Shown in pieces: positions 1 to 11,800 of a stretch of 64,000 nt of DNA. Made by a program: the position numbers and the translations under genes. The notes beneath the pieces were generated by a model. That model saw nothing but the letters and a program-made list of their open reading frames with translations. It did no database searches and was not told where the DNA came from. The number at the start of each line of letters is the position of its first letter. Positions within the stretch are counted from its first letter, which is position 1. The DNA is from Narthecium ossifragum (lineage: Eukaryota; Streptophyta; Magnoliopsida; Dioscoreales; Nartheciaceae), in the NCBI GenBank assembly GCA_963920575.1, contig OY986969.1:3854001-3918000 (forward strand). The letters run 5' to 3'.

Positions 1-600
1 GTTCAATGCTTAACTACTCATAATACTACCAGTGTTTGTATGGTATCTGCAAGTATTGTTCTTCATATTATAAACTGAGTCTGTGATAGGTCACACTTTA
101 TTGCTATAGTTCTGAAAAGCACTGATTGAGATTTGTGTGGGATATGTGTGTAGGGGTTTCTGGATGAGCAATTCACACAGCTGCAGCATCTCCAGATGAG
201 GTGGTGACCCTCTTCTTTGATGATTCCGAGAGGCTTGTGGGAATATGAAAAGCTACTTTTGATTATACAATTTAATGTTGAATGATATGTATGAGACTTA
301 AGTTATGTGCTCTGGTACTACTTTTGATTGTACAATTTAATGTTGAATGATATGAAAGTGTTCAGTTGTGTTAAATTGATGTATTCTTCAGAATGTTGAA
401 TGATCAAGTTTTGCAACTTGTATTCAATTGATGCATTCAATTGAAATTGTTCTAGAACATCGAATAGCATTACAGAGATGAAATCAATAGCTGATTCATA
501 TGCAATGCATCTTCAACCCTCATCATGGTATTTGCCTCTTTGCATTCACAAAACATAAGAATTATAGATTGGCTCTGTGTTTAATACTATACTAGACTGT
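1..600. other. AT-rich spacer with a short direct repeat
   Basis: No coding sequence is recognised. A segment of about 37 bp containing ACAATTTAATGTTGAATG occurs twice, at about 253-289 and 318-354, with few differences. Nothing else is identifiable before the gap. Confidence 0.5.
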
Positions 601-800
601 NNNNNNNNNNNNNNNNNNNNNNNNNNNNNNNNNNNNNNNNNNNNNNNNNNNNNNNNNNNNNNNNNNNNNNNNNNNNNNNNNNNNNNNNNNNNNNNNNNNN
701 NNNNNNNNNNNNNNNNNNNNNNNNNNNNNNNNNNNNNNNNNNNNNNNNNNNNNNNNNNNNNNNNNNNNNNNNNNNNNNNNNNNNNNNNNNNNNNNNNNNN
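601..800. other. Assembly gap (200 N)
   Basis: Exactly 200 unknown bases. Open frames that run through it are meaningless. Confidence 0.99.
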
Positions 801-2427
801 GGGGAAAGCGATAGCCACCTCCTGCTTTGCATGGAAATTAATAACACATGTTACACGTGCATGCATGCATGCAAGTATGCAACGAGAGGTAAGGAGACAA
901 AAGATGCATGAGAACGGGTCTACTTAACACTTGTATTCATACCAGAGACTTGGAGATCGATCATTAAGGGAGGTAGAGTTGAATAGATCTCATTTCGAGT
1001 CGTCGCAGGGAACTAAAGATTACAAAGTAGCTAGGTCTGAACTCTGAAGCATGCATGCCACCAAGTAATAAGAGAGGTAACTTTCATTTTTTAACGTTTT
1101 AGGAGAAGTCATTGCAGTATATGGAAGTGAAACCTCTGAGTTATTATCATATAGTTCCTGTCATCCAAACATTAAAATCTGAGCCAGTTTCATAAATTTA
1201 GGTGTTTCCCTCCCCCCATTATTGTATTGTAACCAAACTGCCTCTGAATGCAGAATTTGTTAACTTTAGTTGACTTGGTTGCTTGAGGAGTTGAGGGAGC
1301 TCGTGGAAGTATAATCTTTTGAGCTTCTAATAAAGGGACGTGGGTGTTTAATCTTTTGAAACAAATCCGTGAAAACATATTATTAATATCACAAAAGCCC
1401 TTGTATTTTGGACTACATAAAAGAATCGACAGTGAATTACCGATTGAATTATTTATCTAGTCCATCGATAGTATGATACCGATGGACTCTATCAATCAAT
1501 CGGTACCTCACTATCGGTACAACTATATGGATCCATCTATGTATACAAAACATTATTCATAAAAATTAGAGTAGCATAAGAGGATTCATGCTATTGCATG
1601 TGCTCACATGTATATCGGTATAAACTTTTCATGTAGTATGCAACAGGACATGAAGAGAGGGATTAGCTCCGATCGACATGCCTCGGCATAAGATTTTAAA
1701 GATTAATTATCAACTGGTCTCTTTTTAATTCAGCAATCATCTGCGGGAGGTTATGATTTAATTTGAGCTTGTAATGGATCAATATATAAATGGCCTTCAA
1801 ACTTTCATTGTTGAAAAATGATACAATATATGCACACTCCAGCTGGGTGTGCATGGTACACACCTTATGTGGCGCCCATTTGGGACTCATGTGTCACGCT
1901 GATGTGGCATATTACAACAGCAGAAATTATACGTCGGCCAACAAGCAAATTCCATACCACTGAAAACCTATGTTCTCTCATCAAATTTTGAACTAAAAGA
2001 TCTAGAGAGAAAAGCAAGACAATATAGGTTTATTGTTGACATGAAATTTGTGATTATCTCAGGGTTTTCTTTCTCTTTTGTTTCTAACATGAAAAAAAAA
2101 TGATAGTTCAATTCGTAAATGATATTTATTTTTGCTGACATGGAAATCTATGTAAGCTAGGCGTCATATAGGCGCCATATATTGCTTGAAAAATTGAACA
2201 GAATGTATCATAATTGTTCAGTTCGGTTTGATTCAGTTTGGAATGTATCATAATTGTGCATTGTTCAGTTCAGTTTGATTCAGTTTGGAATGTATCATAA
2301 TTGTTCGGTTTGGTTCTATTTTCCTCACCCCCACTCAAGTTATATTAGATCCTTTAACCGGACGAGATTCGACGGAGCAGTATTTTTGTAATCCTTTGCA
2401 TGATTTAGAGACTAACACGATATTATC
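801..2427. other. Non-coding spacer
   Basis: No gene seen. The stretch at about 815-1005 resembles 24405-24565 in the same orientation (shared GCTTTGCATGGA, CAACGAGAGGTA, ATTAAGGGAG and GAGTTGAAT blocks), so it is an old dispersed duplicate. A 40-47 bp unit beginning GAATGTATCATAATTG is repeated about three times from 2201 to about 2320. Confidence 0.5.
2201..2320. repeat. Imperfect tandem repeat, about 3 units
   Basis: Units start at 2201, 2241 and 2288, each beginning GAATGTATCATAATTG followed by a TTCAGTT/TTGATT-rich tail. Confidence 0.7.
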
Positions 2428-2545
2428 AGCAGGATTTGAGGCCGGACTAAGATGCTAAAATCCCATATATATAAGATAATGCAATTAAGCAGGATTTGAG
2501 GGAGTAAGATGCATAAAACCCATACATATAGGATGATAGCTTCCT
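2428..2545. repeat. Tandem duplication upstream of the chimeric gene
   Basis: AGCAGGATTTGAGG occurs at 2428 and 2488, each followed by a similar AAGATGC...AAACCCATA-type stretch. A unit of about 60 bp has therefore been duplicated immediately upstream of the TATA box. Confidence 0.6.
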
Positions 2546-2553
2546 ATATAAAG
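2544..2553 (+). promoter_or_regulatory. Probable TATA box of the CK2-alpha/TAF4 chimera
   Basis: CTATATAAAG lies about 150 bp upstream of the inferred start codon and about 110 bp upstream of the first in-frame ATG (2654). Transcription would begin near 2575-2585. The first ATG in such a transcript is at 2626, in a different frame. It opens a short uORF ending at 2709 that overlaps the main start. Confidence 0.5.
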
Positions 2554-2695
2554 AGTCTTCACAGAGAGAAGGAACAGAGCGTCTTGAGTTCTTTCTCTCC
2601 TGCGTATCCACCTCCAGCATACAACATGGTGGCATTTCCCCGCCAAAGATCCCATGCGGAGGACCTCGCCTCCGCCGCCGACACTGCTGCCCTCC

Positions 2696-5074
2696 ATGCC
2701 GAGGCCTAAGGTTTACACCGACGTCGGCGTCCACCGACCCAAGGGGTACTGGGACTACGAGGCTCTCACCGTTCAGTCGGGGTACGACCCAATCCTTCGA
2801 ACCCTAACGCCCTATATTATTCCTTGTTATCTGGTAGATTGTTTTTAGTTTTAGATCTCAATGTGGCCGATGTTGTTTCTTTCTTGATCTTTTCTGCTCT
2901 AATCAAGTAAATTTCATTCCAAGAAGGGGAAATCTCGATTAGGGCGGTATCCAACTATTTTAGATATTCTTTTTAGTTTCTTGTTGTTCTTGATAGGCTT
3001 CCTTTGAATTCAGTGAGCAACATAATTACCAGGTTGTTCGGAAAGTTCCAAGGGGAAGGATGAATGTATCCAACGGCGAGCGCTGCATTGCTATGAAAAC
3101 CTCCCAAAAGAGGCCTACCATAGGGCGGGAAAAACCATTTGAAGCCCTAGGCAGTTCCCCACCTTTGGCTAGGTGAACCTTATTCCTTAATCCCCTGTTC
3201 TTGTGCAGTTTTTACCTAATTTGCCGCAGACTAATTAGATTTACCACAGCAAGAAACAGAAGATTTCTGGGGCTTTTCTTGATCAGAGCATCGAACAACT
3301 TAATAATGTCACAGCCATCAGTGGAGTTAATTTGAGGGTATGTCATTCTATTAGGTTGTCTTCTGTTATTTGATAGATTTGGAATTCTCTGTCAAACTGT
3401 GATTGCTGCTTATTACATGATCCATACATTAGAATTCTGTTAGATTTTGATCTTCCATTGGGTGACAGGAAGAAGAAGAACAACTATTATCTTCTCCGAA
3501 GGACGAAAGCCGCGTTTCAGAGGCAACTCCAAAAGTTGTTCAGGAAGAAGAAGAAAGGCTTATTCTGCAGAAGGGCCCCCTTCAGAGGAAGCTAGCAGAT
3601 ATCAGTTAGTGACTAATGCACTTGGTCATATTTATTCTAGGTGAATTTAGAAAATATGTTGAAAATACTTTCTGGCTTTTGTGGCAGTCTCAAAGTGTGG
3701 GATAGACAGTATAAGCAGCGATGTGGCACGGTGCTTGTCACTGGTGATGTATTACTTCTTTAAATGTGTTTTGCTGCGGTAATTTTAATTGCCTGATCTC
3801 ACAAAGCCATATTCTTTAGTGTGTTGAGAATCGCTTGCTTGGATTAGTAAGTGATGCCATAAGACTATCGAAACAGGTGATGACTAATGTTGTCACATTA
3901 AGTTTGAAAGCTTGTTTTTCACCCATCCATTTCCTAACTTTATTGTTGATTGTAGAGAGTTGATACTGAAAAGGCAAGGCACCGAGTTGTCTTCACATCT
4001 GATGTTCGGCGCCAAATTCTGGCACTGAATCAGAAAGCTAAGGAAGACTGGGAGAAAAGGCAGGCTGAACAAGCTGATAAGCTTCGAAAGGTTAATCCAG
4101 TGAGTGCTTTCAGTGCGTCAAGTCAGTTTAATTTCAGATTAATTATAGCAAATTACTCGGTTCAACATTCTCCAGCAGCCTAACATAGCTGAACTCAGTA
4201 TGTTATCTGACAGTGAACCCTCGAAATAGGTCTTGAAAATAGATAACCAAGACACGGGATATGTTATCTTCCACTGGACCTTGTTAAATATAACACGAAA
4301 TCTGATTGAGCGAAGAAAAAATCATCGCTATTGCTCCTAAGCTTGCTTACGAAAGAATGATAGGTTCATCTTTACACTTTGATATATAAATGCAGACTGA
4401 GGGAACAACAGGATCTGATGCAGAAAAGGAGAGAGAAGAAAATCGGTTGAAGACCTTGAAGGTAGAATTTGCTGACATTATTTGACCCTTGTCATTGAAG
4501 CAAAGAGTACCTGTTCTCTTAAGGTTTTTTTTTCCCATTGCATGAAGGCAAACAAAGAAGAGGATGATAGAATGCGAAGGACAGCTGCAAATGTTGCTGC
4601 CCGTGCCGCTGTTGGGGGAGTTGATATGCTCTCAAAGTGGAGACTCATGGCTGAGCAAGCTCGACAAAAGCGTGAAGGACTAGATGGGGCTTGTAGCTCC
4701 CAACCAGGTAAATCTGCTGGGCGAAAACCTCTACGGGCATTCGGGAGGTCTATGAGAGGACAAGAAGAAGCTGGAAAGAAAGGGCCCTCTGCTGCTTCTG
4801 CCTCTGGTAGGTGTTGTAGATGTTCTTTCATTGTTAAATCATATGTCAAATTGTTACTGATCAGCCAAGTTAACTTTCCGCTGTGCTAGGACTAGGAGCG
4901 TCGAGGAAACTTGGGAGAGGACCATTGGTATCGGCTCACCCCAAAATTATGCGGAGAATTTCTACAAAGGATCTGATTGCAGTCCTGGAGAGGGAACCTC
5001 AAATGTCTAAATCTGCTCTAATCTACCGCTTGTACGAGAGAATTCCTGGTGATTCTGCGGCCAAGTTGCTTTGA
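2696..5074 (+). CDS. Chimeric gene: CK2-alpha N-terminus fused in frame to TAF4 C-terminal half
   Basis: Ten exons read as one frame of 411 codons: 2696-2781, 3014-3172, 3250-3337, 3469-3604, 3688-3743, 3820-3876, 3956-4099, 4396-4461, 4548-4806, 4890-5074. Every intron is GT...AG and every phase matches. Residues 1 to about 55 resemble the start of casein kinase 2 alpha ([20 protein letters not shown], then YQVVRKV), but the nucleotide-binding loop is gone, so no kinase activity is expected. From about residue 58 the protein resembles the TFIID subunit TAF4: [11 protein letters not shown], then [13 protein letters not shown], a helical histone-fold region, [18 protein letters not shown], and the terminal [20 protein letters not shown]. 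The junction lies inside exon 2, near 3090-3105. ATG 2696 matches the CK2-alpha start; in-frame ATG 2654 would add 14 residues. TAF4 acts in nuclear RNA polymerase II pre-initiation complexes; its N-terminal half is absent here. Expression is unproven. Confidence 0.8.
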
Positions 5075-5140
5075 TGCTAACCCTTGGAAGCCATGTTAAC
5101 CATTGAAAGGAAGCTAACATGAGAATGCACTCATCTGTAC

Positions 5141-5142
<2 letters not shown>

Positions 5143-5174
<32 letters not shown>

Positions 5175-5209
5175 GAAAAAGGGAAAAAAGAAAAGAAAAG
5201 AAAAGAAGT
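5143..5209. repeat. Microsatellite (TA)n(GA)n and AAAAG repeats
   Basis: An ATATAT tract runs into AGAGAG and then AAAAGAAAAG units just after the chimeric gene. It abuts the outer end of the 5211-5935 inverted-repeat block. Confidence 0.85.
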
Positions 5210-5210
5210 A

Positions 5211-5935
5211 TATTGAAGCAACCGAGTGAGTCCTGGATATGTTGTTTAGTCCAATCTCCTTATCATGAACTAAACAATATATATGCCAAAAATTTTGTCA
5301 AAAATTGTGGTTGGACGTCGGCTAACAATTGATTAATTGCAATTTTGTCAAACGAGAAACTTGTTAGAAGAGCTCAACTAAATTTTTAGACATTATGAGA
5401 TGGGGACCGGGAATTCACATAATTCCTATGAGAATTTATTAGATTATCGTTGATTGATTCTTGATGAATTTATTATTGGTCAAAAATCAATAAATTCGGC
5501 TGATTCTTGATGATTTATATGGAATGTGAGGTATGCGATAAAAAAAAAATCTAACATTAGTGAAATCACATCATAAACACCAATAAGTAGCATAAAATAC
5601 GTTTTGATCCATGGTTCTGTTCATCATTACTTTTTAGTCCCTTAAATTTCAATTTTGTTGTGATATATAAAATGATCCACTTCCTAAAAACCGTTTAAAT
5701 ATCATCTCCCACGTACGCAGCGCTGACAAGTCAGAAGGCTATTTTTTTATTTAAGAATAGCCAATTAAAGCGAAAACAAAAAAAAAATTAAATTGTATTT
5801 TTTTTTCATAGTTAAGCGGAAGCTAAAAAAAATTAAATTGTATTTAGTATACAAAGAAAGTTTTTGAGTTAGATTTTAAAAGCTAGAATTTTAAAAAGAA
5901 AGCAAAGTCTGTTTAAACTATATAAAAAAAAAAGT
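5211..5935 (+). repeat. Flank block A, inverted copy at 23188-23914
   Basis: This block of about 725 bp is matched in reverse complement at 23188-23914, with few substitutions and small indels. Similarity starts at TTGAAGCAACCGAGTGAGT and ends at AGTCTGTTTAAACTATA. No coding capacity is seen. With its partner it brackets the left palindrome arm like a long terminal inverted repeat. No clear target-site duplication was found. Confidence 0.8.
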
Positions 5936-6565
5936 TTCTTATATAGCACCAGCACCTAGCCAGCAGCTAGGTGGAGTTAATTTTATAAATGTTCTTAGGC
6001 AATTGACAGGTTAATGTGACAACATCAGCATGATGTATGTTGCGCTACCGGATCAAACGTGGTTCGATCCTACTTTTTCTTTGATTAATTGAGCCTATTA
6101 TTGGTCAAAAGTCTTTCATACACAGCATTTAGTACGTACTAATCGATAGATTTGCACTCAAAACCTAATTAAATATTAAACATGGGGGGTCTCTACCTGC
6201 ATCTGTGCCGTAGATCACACACTGCATCCGTGATCTGCATGCATGAATCTAAGCCGTCCCAAGGCCTACTCTATGGAGCGCTTGGCACTGCTTGATCCGC
6301 AAAGGTGGCTGTGACTCTGTGAGAAGTGGTTCCTAGCTATTAGGGTAGGTTGTAACTATTGACTTAAGCTTGTATGGACGCAATTAAACTAATAAAAAAA
6401 ATATTAATTAACTTATAAGCTAATTAATTGCTAGAATCTTCGCTCGTACGGAAAGCAATTATCCCGTGCAATTGATAATTGATATCATTGTCAAGTTCAA
6501 TTGGTTCTTATCATCATTGCCAATATAATTTATTATGTATATATATCACACTCTTGCCAATAAAA
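5936..6565. other. AT-rich spacer
   Basis: No gene, RNA or transposon end recognised. Confidence 0.4.
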
Positions 6566-6703
6566 TATATAGTCGATCCTAGATGTGTAATTAATACTAT
6601 ATTTATCGTAATTCAGGAGGAACTGAATTTTCCGATGACCAGCTAACCATTGTTAAATCAATCAGACTTCACCTTCGTACAAAGAGGCGGGAAAAAACTA
6701 AAG

Positions 6704-6852
6704 ACCGTTTGAATTGAGAATATGATAAATTTATATGTTGAATAAAGTAGAAGTTATGTAAGTGTTAAAAATAGTTATGTAAGATTGTAGATAAAGTATT
6801 TTGATGCATAAATGGGATTTATGTATACTTATTTTCAATCCAAACGGGCCCT
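6704..6852. mobile_element. Possible small MITE, truncated in the right arm
   Basis: The interval starts with ACCGTTTGAATTGAGAATA and ends with the near complement TATTTTCAATCCAAACGGG, giving imperfect short terminal inverted repeats over about 150 bp of AT-rich sequence. The right-arm counterpart (38838-38957) lacks the outer terminus. The superfamily is not assigned. Confidence 0.45.
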
Positions 6853-7337
6853 AAGGCAGCTGAGCTAAGATTTTTTGTTTTTTTATTTACTTTTGTATTA
6901 TCTACCATTTTTTATTTTTTATTTACTTTTGTATTATCTTGATGAGTTGACAAGGCTGGCTGAGTAATTAAAATGAAAAATGGTGACTCGTCTTTTGTCA
7001 CACTTATTTCTTGTAAATTATAACATTCTTGATGCATTGTATATATAATGTTGTATCACAACATTCGATCAGTCATTGGCACATTAGGACGATGTAATAT
7101 CAAGCGAAAGAAGATTCATTACATCTTAGATAGGCAAAGTACAATAGTAGGGATCATACATGATCCGATCTTCACACATCATTACAATGTTTTGGATAAA
7201 TTAAACACATTCATACGATATAAGTACTGCTTCTTATCTGTGGTGAGAAATTAGAGCACCTTTATTTAGACCTTTATTTAGAAATAAGAAGAAGAAGACC
7301 AGATCAAATTAATTAAGCTTCACCATCTTGAATATTG

Positions 7338-8857
7338 TCAAGGGATAGGTGTCTTCCCTTGTCGGATCCTCCTTTCGTTGCAGAGGCGCTTGGCGAAGCG
7401 AGTGAGTTCCTCCTCGTTGGTGCCTTTGCCGTTGACGGGCTCATAGTGGCCAGTCTCCAAATTCACCCTTGACACCGGCTTCTTAAGCAGACCATTGCCG
7501 ACCTGAACCAATTTCTCCAAGTTCTCCTTGGTCGAGAGGTCCGTCGATGCTGCCCCTCCTGTCAGTCCATCATCCTATATGTACGATGGTGCATCATTAA
7601 ATAATTAATAAAAATATCTTCATGATATAGAAGCCTCTTATATATATAAAAGAAAGAAATTAATCACAGCCAAGCTGATTTCGGACGTACCTGAATTCTG
7701 AAGTAGTTCTCCTCACAACGAAGAGCTTGGAAGAGAACAGCAGCGTGGATATCGACGATATCGTCGCTTCCCTGAGTAAAGATGTCGATCAACGGCGTGG
7801 TGCTTTTGTTGTACAGCCATCCGACGATGCCCCATTGCGCCGCCTCTTTTGCGCTGAACGTCTCTGCCTCCTTGGACGATCCTGTGCCCAGAGAGATCAC
7901 CAGGAACTTCCCATAGTCCATCGGCTTAATCGGAAAGAACTTTTCGTTTTCCAAGAGTATCTCCTTGGTAACATATGACATGGCCATCATAGTCTGGTTC
8001 ATCAACCATGCATGCATATATATATATATATATTAGTTGCTAATTAATTTGCAACAACATGAATATATATATATATATATATATATATAGCTAGAATTAC
8101 AGGATTATTGGCGACGACTCCGCCGTCGACGAGATTGAAGCTTCGAACGCTTCCCAGGGAGTCTTTGGTTTCGAAGTAGTGCGCCGGCAAGTACGTCGGA
8201 GCCGCCGATGTGCTTATGCAAACATCTGATAGAAGAGGGTTCTTCAACGGCATAGATTTTGCCTATAATTAGATGAAAACAGTATCATGAGTTATATATA
8301 TAGTGGTTTAATTTAAACGTACATTACAAAATTAAGGTTATATAATTAATTAAGATGCATATATATATATGTATGATCGATGTACCTCATAAGTTGAGAA
8401 GATGGTTGGCTGGAGAAGCTTGATATCAAAAGTAGGGATGACCACATTAGTGAGGGTCTGATTTAGCTTTGTGTCACCTAAGAGTTGTTGAACCTTTGAG
8501 TGCAGGTACTTGCCATCATACTTTGGGCCCTTTGCAGCATGATATAAGTTGAGTACCGAATTGATGATCCAGTTCCTGCAAATAACAAGTATAATTCATC
8601 TTAAACCCTTCAACTAACTAATTAATTAAACAATGATCTCGAGGGAAAAAAAAAAAGAAATCGAGACTACTAACTTGTTTTGAGGAAAGATCTTGGGGCA
8701 GTTCTCTAAATAGAACTTAGTGATATCCTTTGCCGCATAAAGTGGGCGGTTGTCCTTGTCCGGAGCGGTGATCATGGTGGTCACAAGGCCGCCGGTGCTC
8801 GTTCCGGCGATGATATCAAAGTAGTCTGCGATCCTCGCATTCTCTCCATCGAGCTCC

Positions 8858-8895
<38 letters not shown>

Positions 8896-11800
8896 CGGAA
8901 GGGGTATTTTTTAGAACGATCCTATCTCAGGGAGACTGGCGCTCGATGCTGCCGATCCTTTTGAAGGGATCGGAAGGTAGAACTGAACTATGAAAGTTCC
9001 AGCCTTGGGATAAGCGTTCCAAAAATTACCCAAACAAAGTAATAAGAAGAAGATACTTACAAAGGCTTAGCTATATTCCACTGGTTCTTGATTACAAGGG
9101 GAAGAGAGGTTACAAGAGGAGAGGAGAGTGGGTGAAAACCAGCGCGCTGAACTCAGAAGAGTTCTGCCTCTTATATAGAGGTACAAGCCTTCAAGGCTAA
9201 GTAAAGCTATATTATTGAGAGAATATTTCTCTTTTAATCCTGTCGGCTCAGTGGAGCAATAATGTTCAAAAGGTAGGGCCCGCCACGTCGTGTGCTGAGT
9301 AGGTTGCAGTCGAATGAGTGGCTGAACAATCACCTTTGAAATCACATCATTTAGCTTTTAGATAGTGGAGAATCTTATTCTCCAGCCGATGAAGCTTATC
9401 CTTGGCTAGTGGAAGCTCCACTAGTGGTAGGACCAACCTTCTTTTTCCCGGGCAGATCTTGGGAAATGATTTGGGTCCACAGATCATCTGGATCCTCTCC
9501 AGGGTCTTGAGCATCCTGCATCGCATCGTCAGAGCTAATAGAAATTCTATCAAAGCCAGAGAAATGGCTAGTAAACTGATGCTTTAAATGTTCATAACAT
9601 TTCTTCATGATTTCATTCTCAGTAGCCTGAGGAAATTGTCGTTCGAACAATTTTTGAAGCCGGATCATGGATCTCTCTTTTGGAGCTTCAAGACCTTTTC
9701 TCTTTTCTGATAATAATTTCTCATTAACTTTAATTATCTCTTGAATTTCAGAGACCTTAGTAGCAGTGTCCAGACCTTTCCACCATTTGATTTGATATTG
9801 TCTAATAAGACAAGGACTGCAAAGCTCGTCGATATCCACCGAAGCGAACCACTTCCAGATCCAAGGAATCTCTGCCTCAGCAAAGAAGAAAAGGGGGAAC
9901 ATACCCTCGATCACATCTTCTTCTTTAATTAAAGCAAGAATAGGATGGGTAGATACCCATTTATCATAAAGTGCAAGAATTGGTGCTGGTAGGATCTCTA
10001 AATCAGCGCCATATTTGCGCCACCAGTCATAAATCCAAGCCGGAAATTCCTTATGAAGGACTTCAGGGCAAATCTTAATAAACCACGTATGCTTCAAATT
10101 TTCATTTTCGCATAATAGGGAGGTGTAAAAAGCATGCTTATAATCCCAATAATTGAAAGTATAACTTTCTTGGTTAATTTTGAAGGCAATGGGTTTCTGA
10201 GTACTGAATCCCCATTCTTTTGGGGTCAAGATATTCTTGATCGTACACTTACTATAAGTAGGTGGCTTTCTCTCATCAGAATTCTTGAAAAAATGTTCAA
10301 AGTAAACTTCTCTCTGAGATAATAAAGATTCCATCCATTTTCTCGGATGATACACAGATGTAGGATAATAGGAATTGTCTAAATATTTTTGGCGCAATTT
10401 CTCTGGATTATCAGAGTAGCACATATCTTCGGGTTCTATGTAAAGAATTATTTCGTAGGCTGCTTTGGTTATCATACCAAGATCAATTTCTTTGGTAGTA
10501 ACATCAGCAAAGGATTCATGAGGCCGATTCGCCTGAGGATTAATTTCCTTGGCGTTAGAAGTATTACTTCGCCGAATTGTTCTCCAGCTATTCCCGAAGT
10601 CTGATTCATTATTTTTAGAAAGATCAGAAGTCTGACCAGATTCCAGGGTATAACCCTGACCAGCCATACCATAGCCTTGCCCATCAATTCCTGCAAGGCG
10701 AATTCGTCCACGACCACCACGGCGGCCACCACGATTATCCGTACCACCACGACTCCACCGCCCCCAAAAAGGGGGCTCAGTTCGGCGCATGAGCACCCTG
10801 AATAAATTCGCGTGTAAGAAAATCAGGTAAGACATTATGTTTACCAGGAATAAATTCAATAGTGAAATCAAACACAGCTAATTCAGCTTGCCATCGAGCA
10901 AAGATTTGTTTAGATGTCAAATTCTTAATATCTTTTTCAATAACACTCTTTGCAGAGCTACAATCAATACGGAGGATGAAAGGCTGATTCAGGATGTCCT
11001 CCTGAAATTTATAAAGGCATTTAAGAATAGAAAGCATTTCTTTCTTGATTGTGGAATAATTTAGTTGAGTAGAGTTCCATTTACCAGAGGTATAACGAAC
11101 TAATTCTTCCTTATGAGAAGGTAGACATTTTTGTTTAAGAATGCCTCCATAGCCAATATTACTGGCGTCCGTTTCTACAATCTTTTGACACTCTGGTTTA
11201 AGCAGATGTGTACAAGGCAGATTGATGACCTTAGTCTTAATTAGTCGAACAGCATTGGTATGGTCATTAGTCCAAGGGACAGGATTCTTTTTCAAACGAT
11301 TATAAAGAATGGCAGTATCTTGAGCCCAATCTTTATAGTAATCTGAAACATAATTTAATGCTCCTAAGAAACGCTGTAGTTGATTAGTATCAGTAATAAC
11401 ATCAGGAAATTTAGAGGCAAATGCTATACTACGATCAATAGGGACAATTGTTCCTTTGCCAATATTATGGCCCAAAAATCGTATTTCAGTTTGGAAAAGT
11501 TTCATTTTTGGGGCAGATATTACTAATCCATTGTGAATAGCTAAATGTCTAAAGGTTTCCAGATGTTTCACATGCTGATCAATGTTATCAGAAAAGATAA
11601 GTACATCATCAATATAGGATAGAATAAAATTTGTATAAGGAATAAAAATATCATTCATAATATTTTGAAATTCTGAAGGAGCATTCTTTAAACCAAAAGG
11701 CATTACATTCCATTCGTAATGGCCAAATGGGACAGTAAACGCTGTTTTATATCGATCTTTTTCATGAATTTGAATTTGCCAATATCCTGACTTTAAATCA

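Noticed and set aside
577..927. Frames spanning the N run
   Set aside because: Mostly unknown bases.
3447..3644. Stand-alone 65-codon frame
   Set aside because: Shadow frame over a TAF4 exon (3469-3604) read out of phase.
9067..9345. Open frame in the viral promoter region (and its copy at 16619-16897)
   Set aside because: It lies in the promoter and terminal-redundancy region, covers the TATA box and has no family resemblance.
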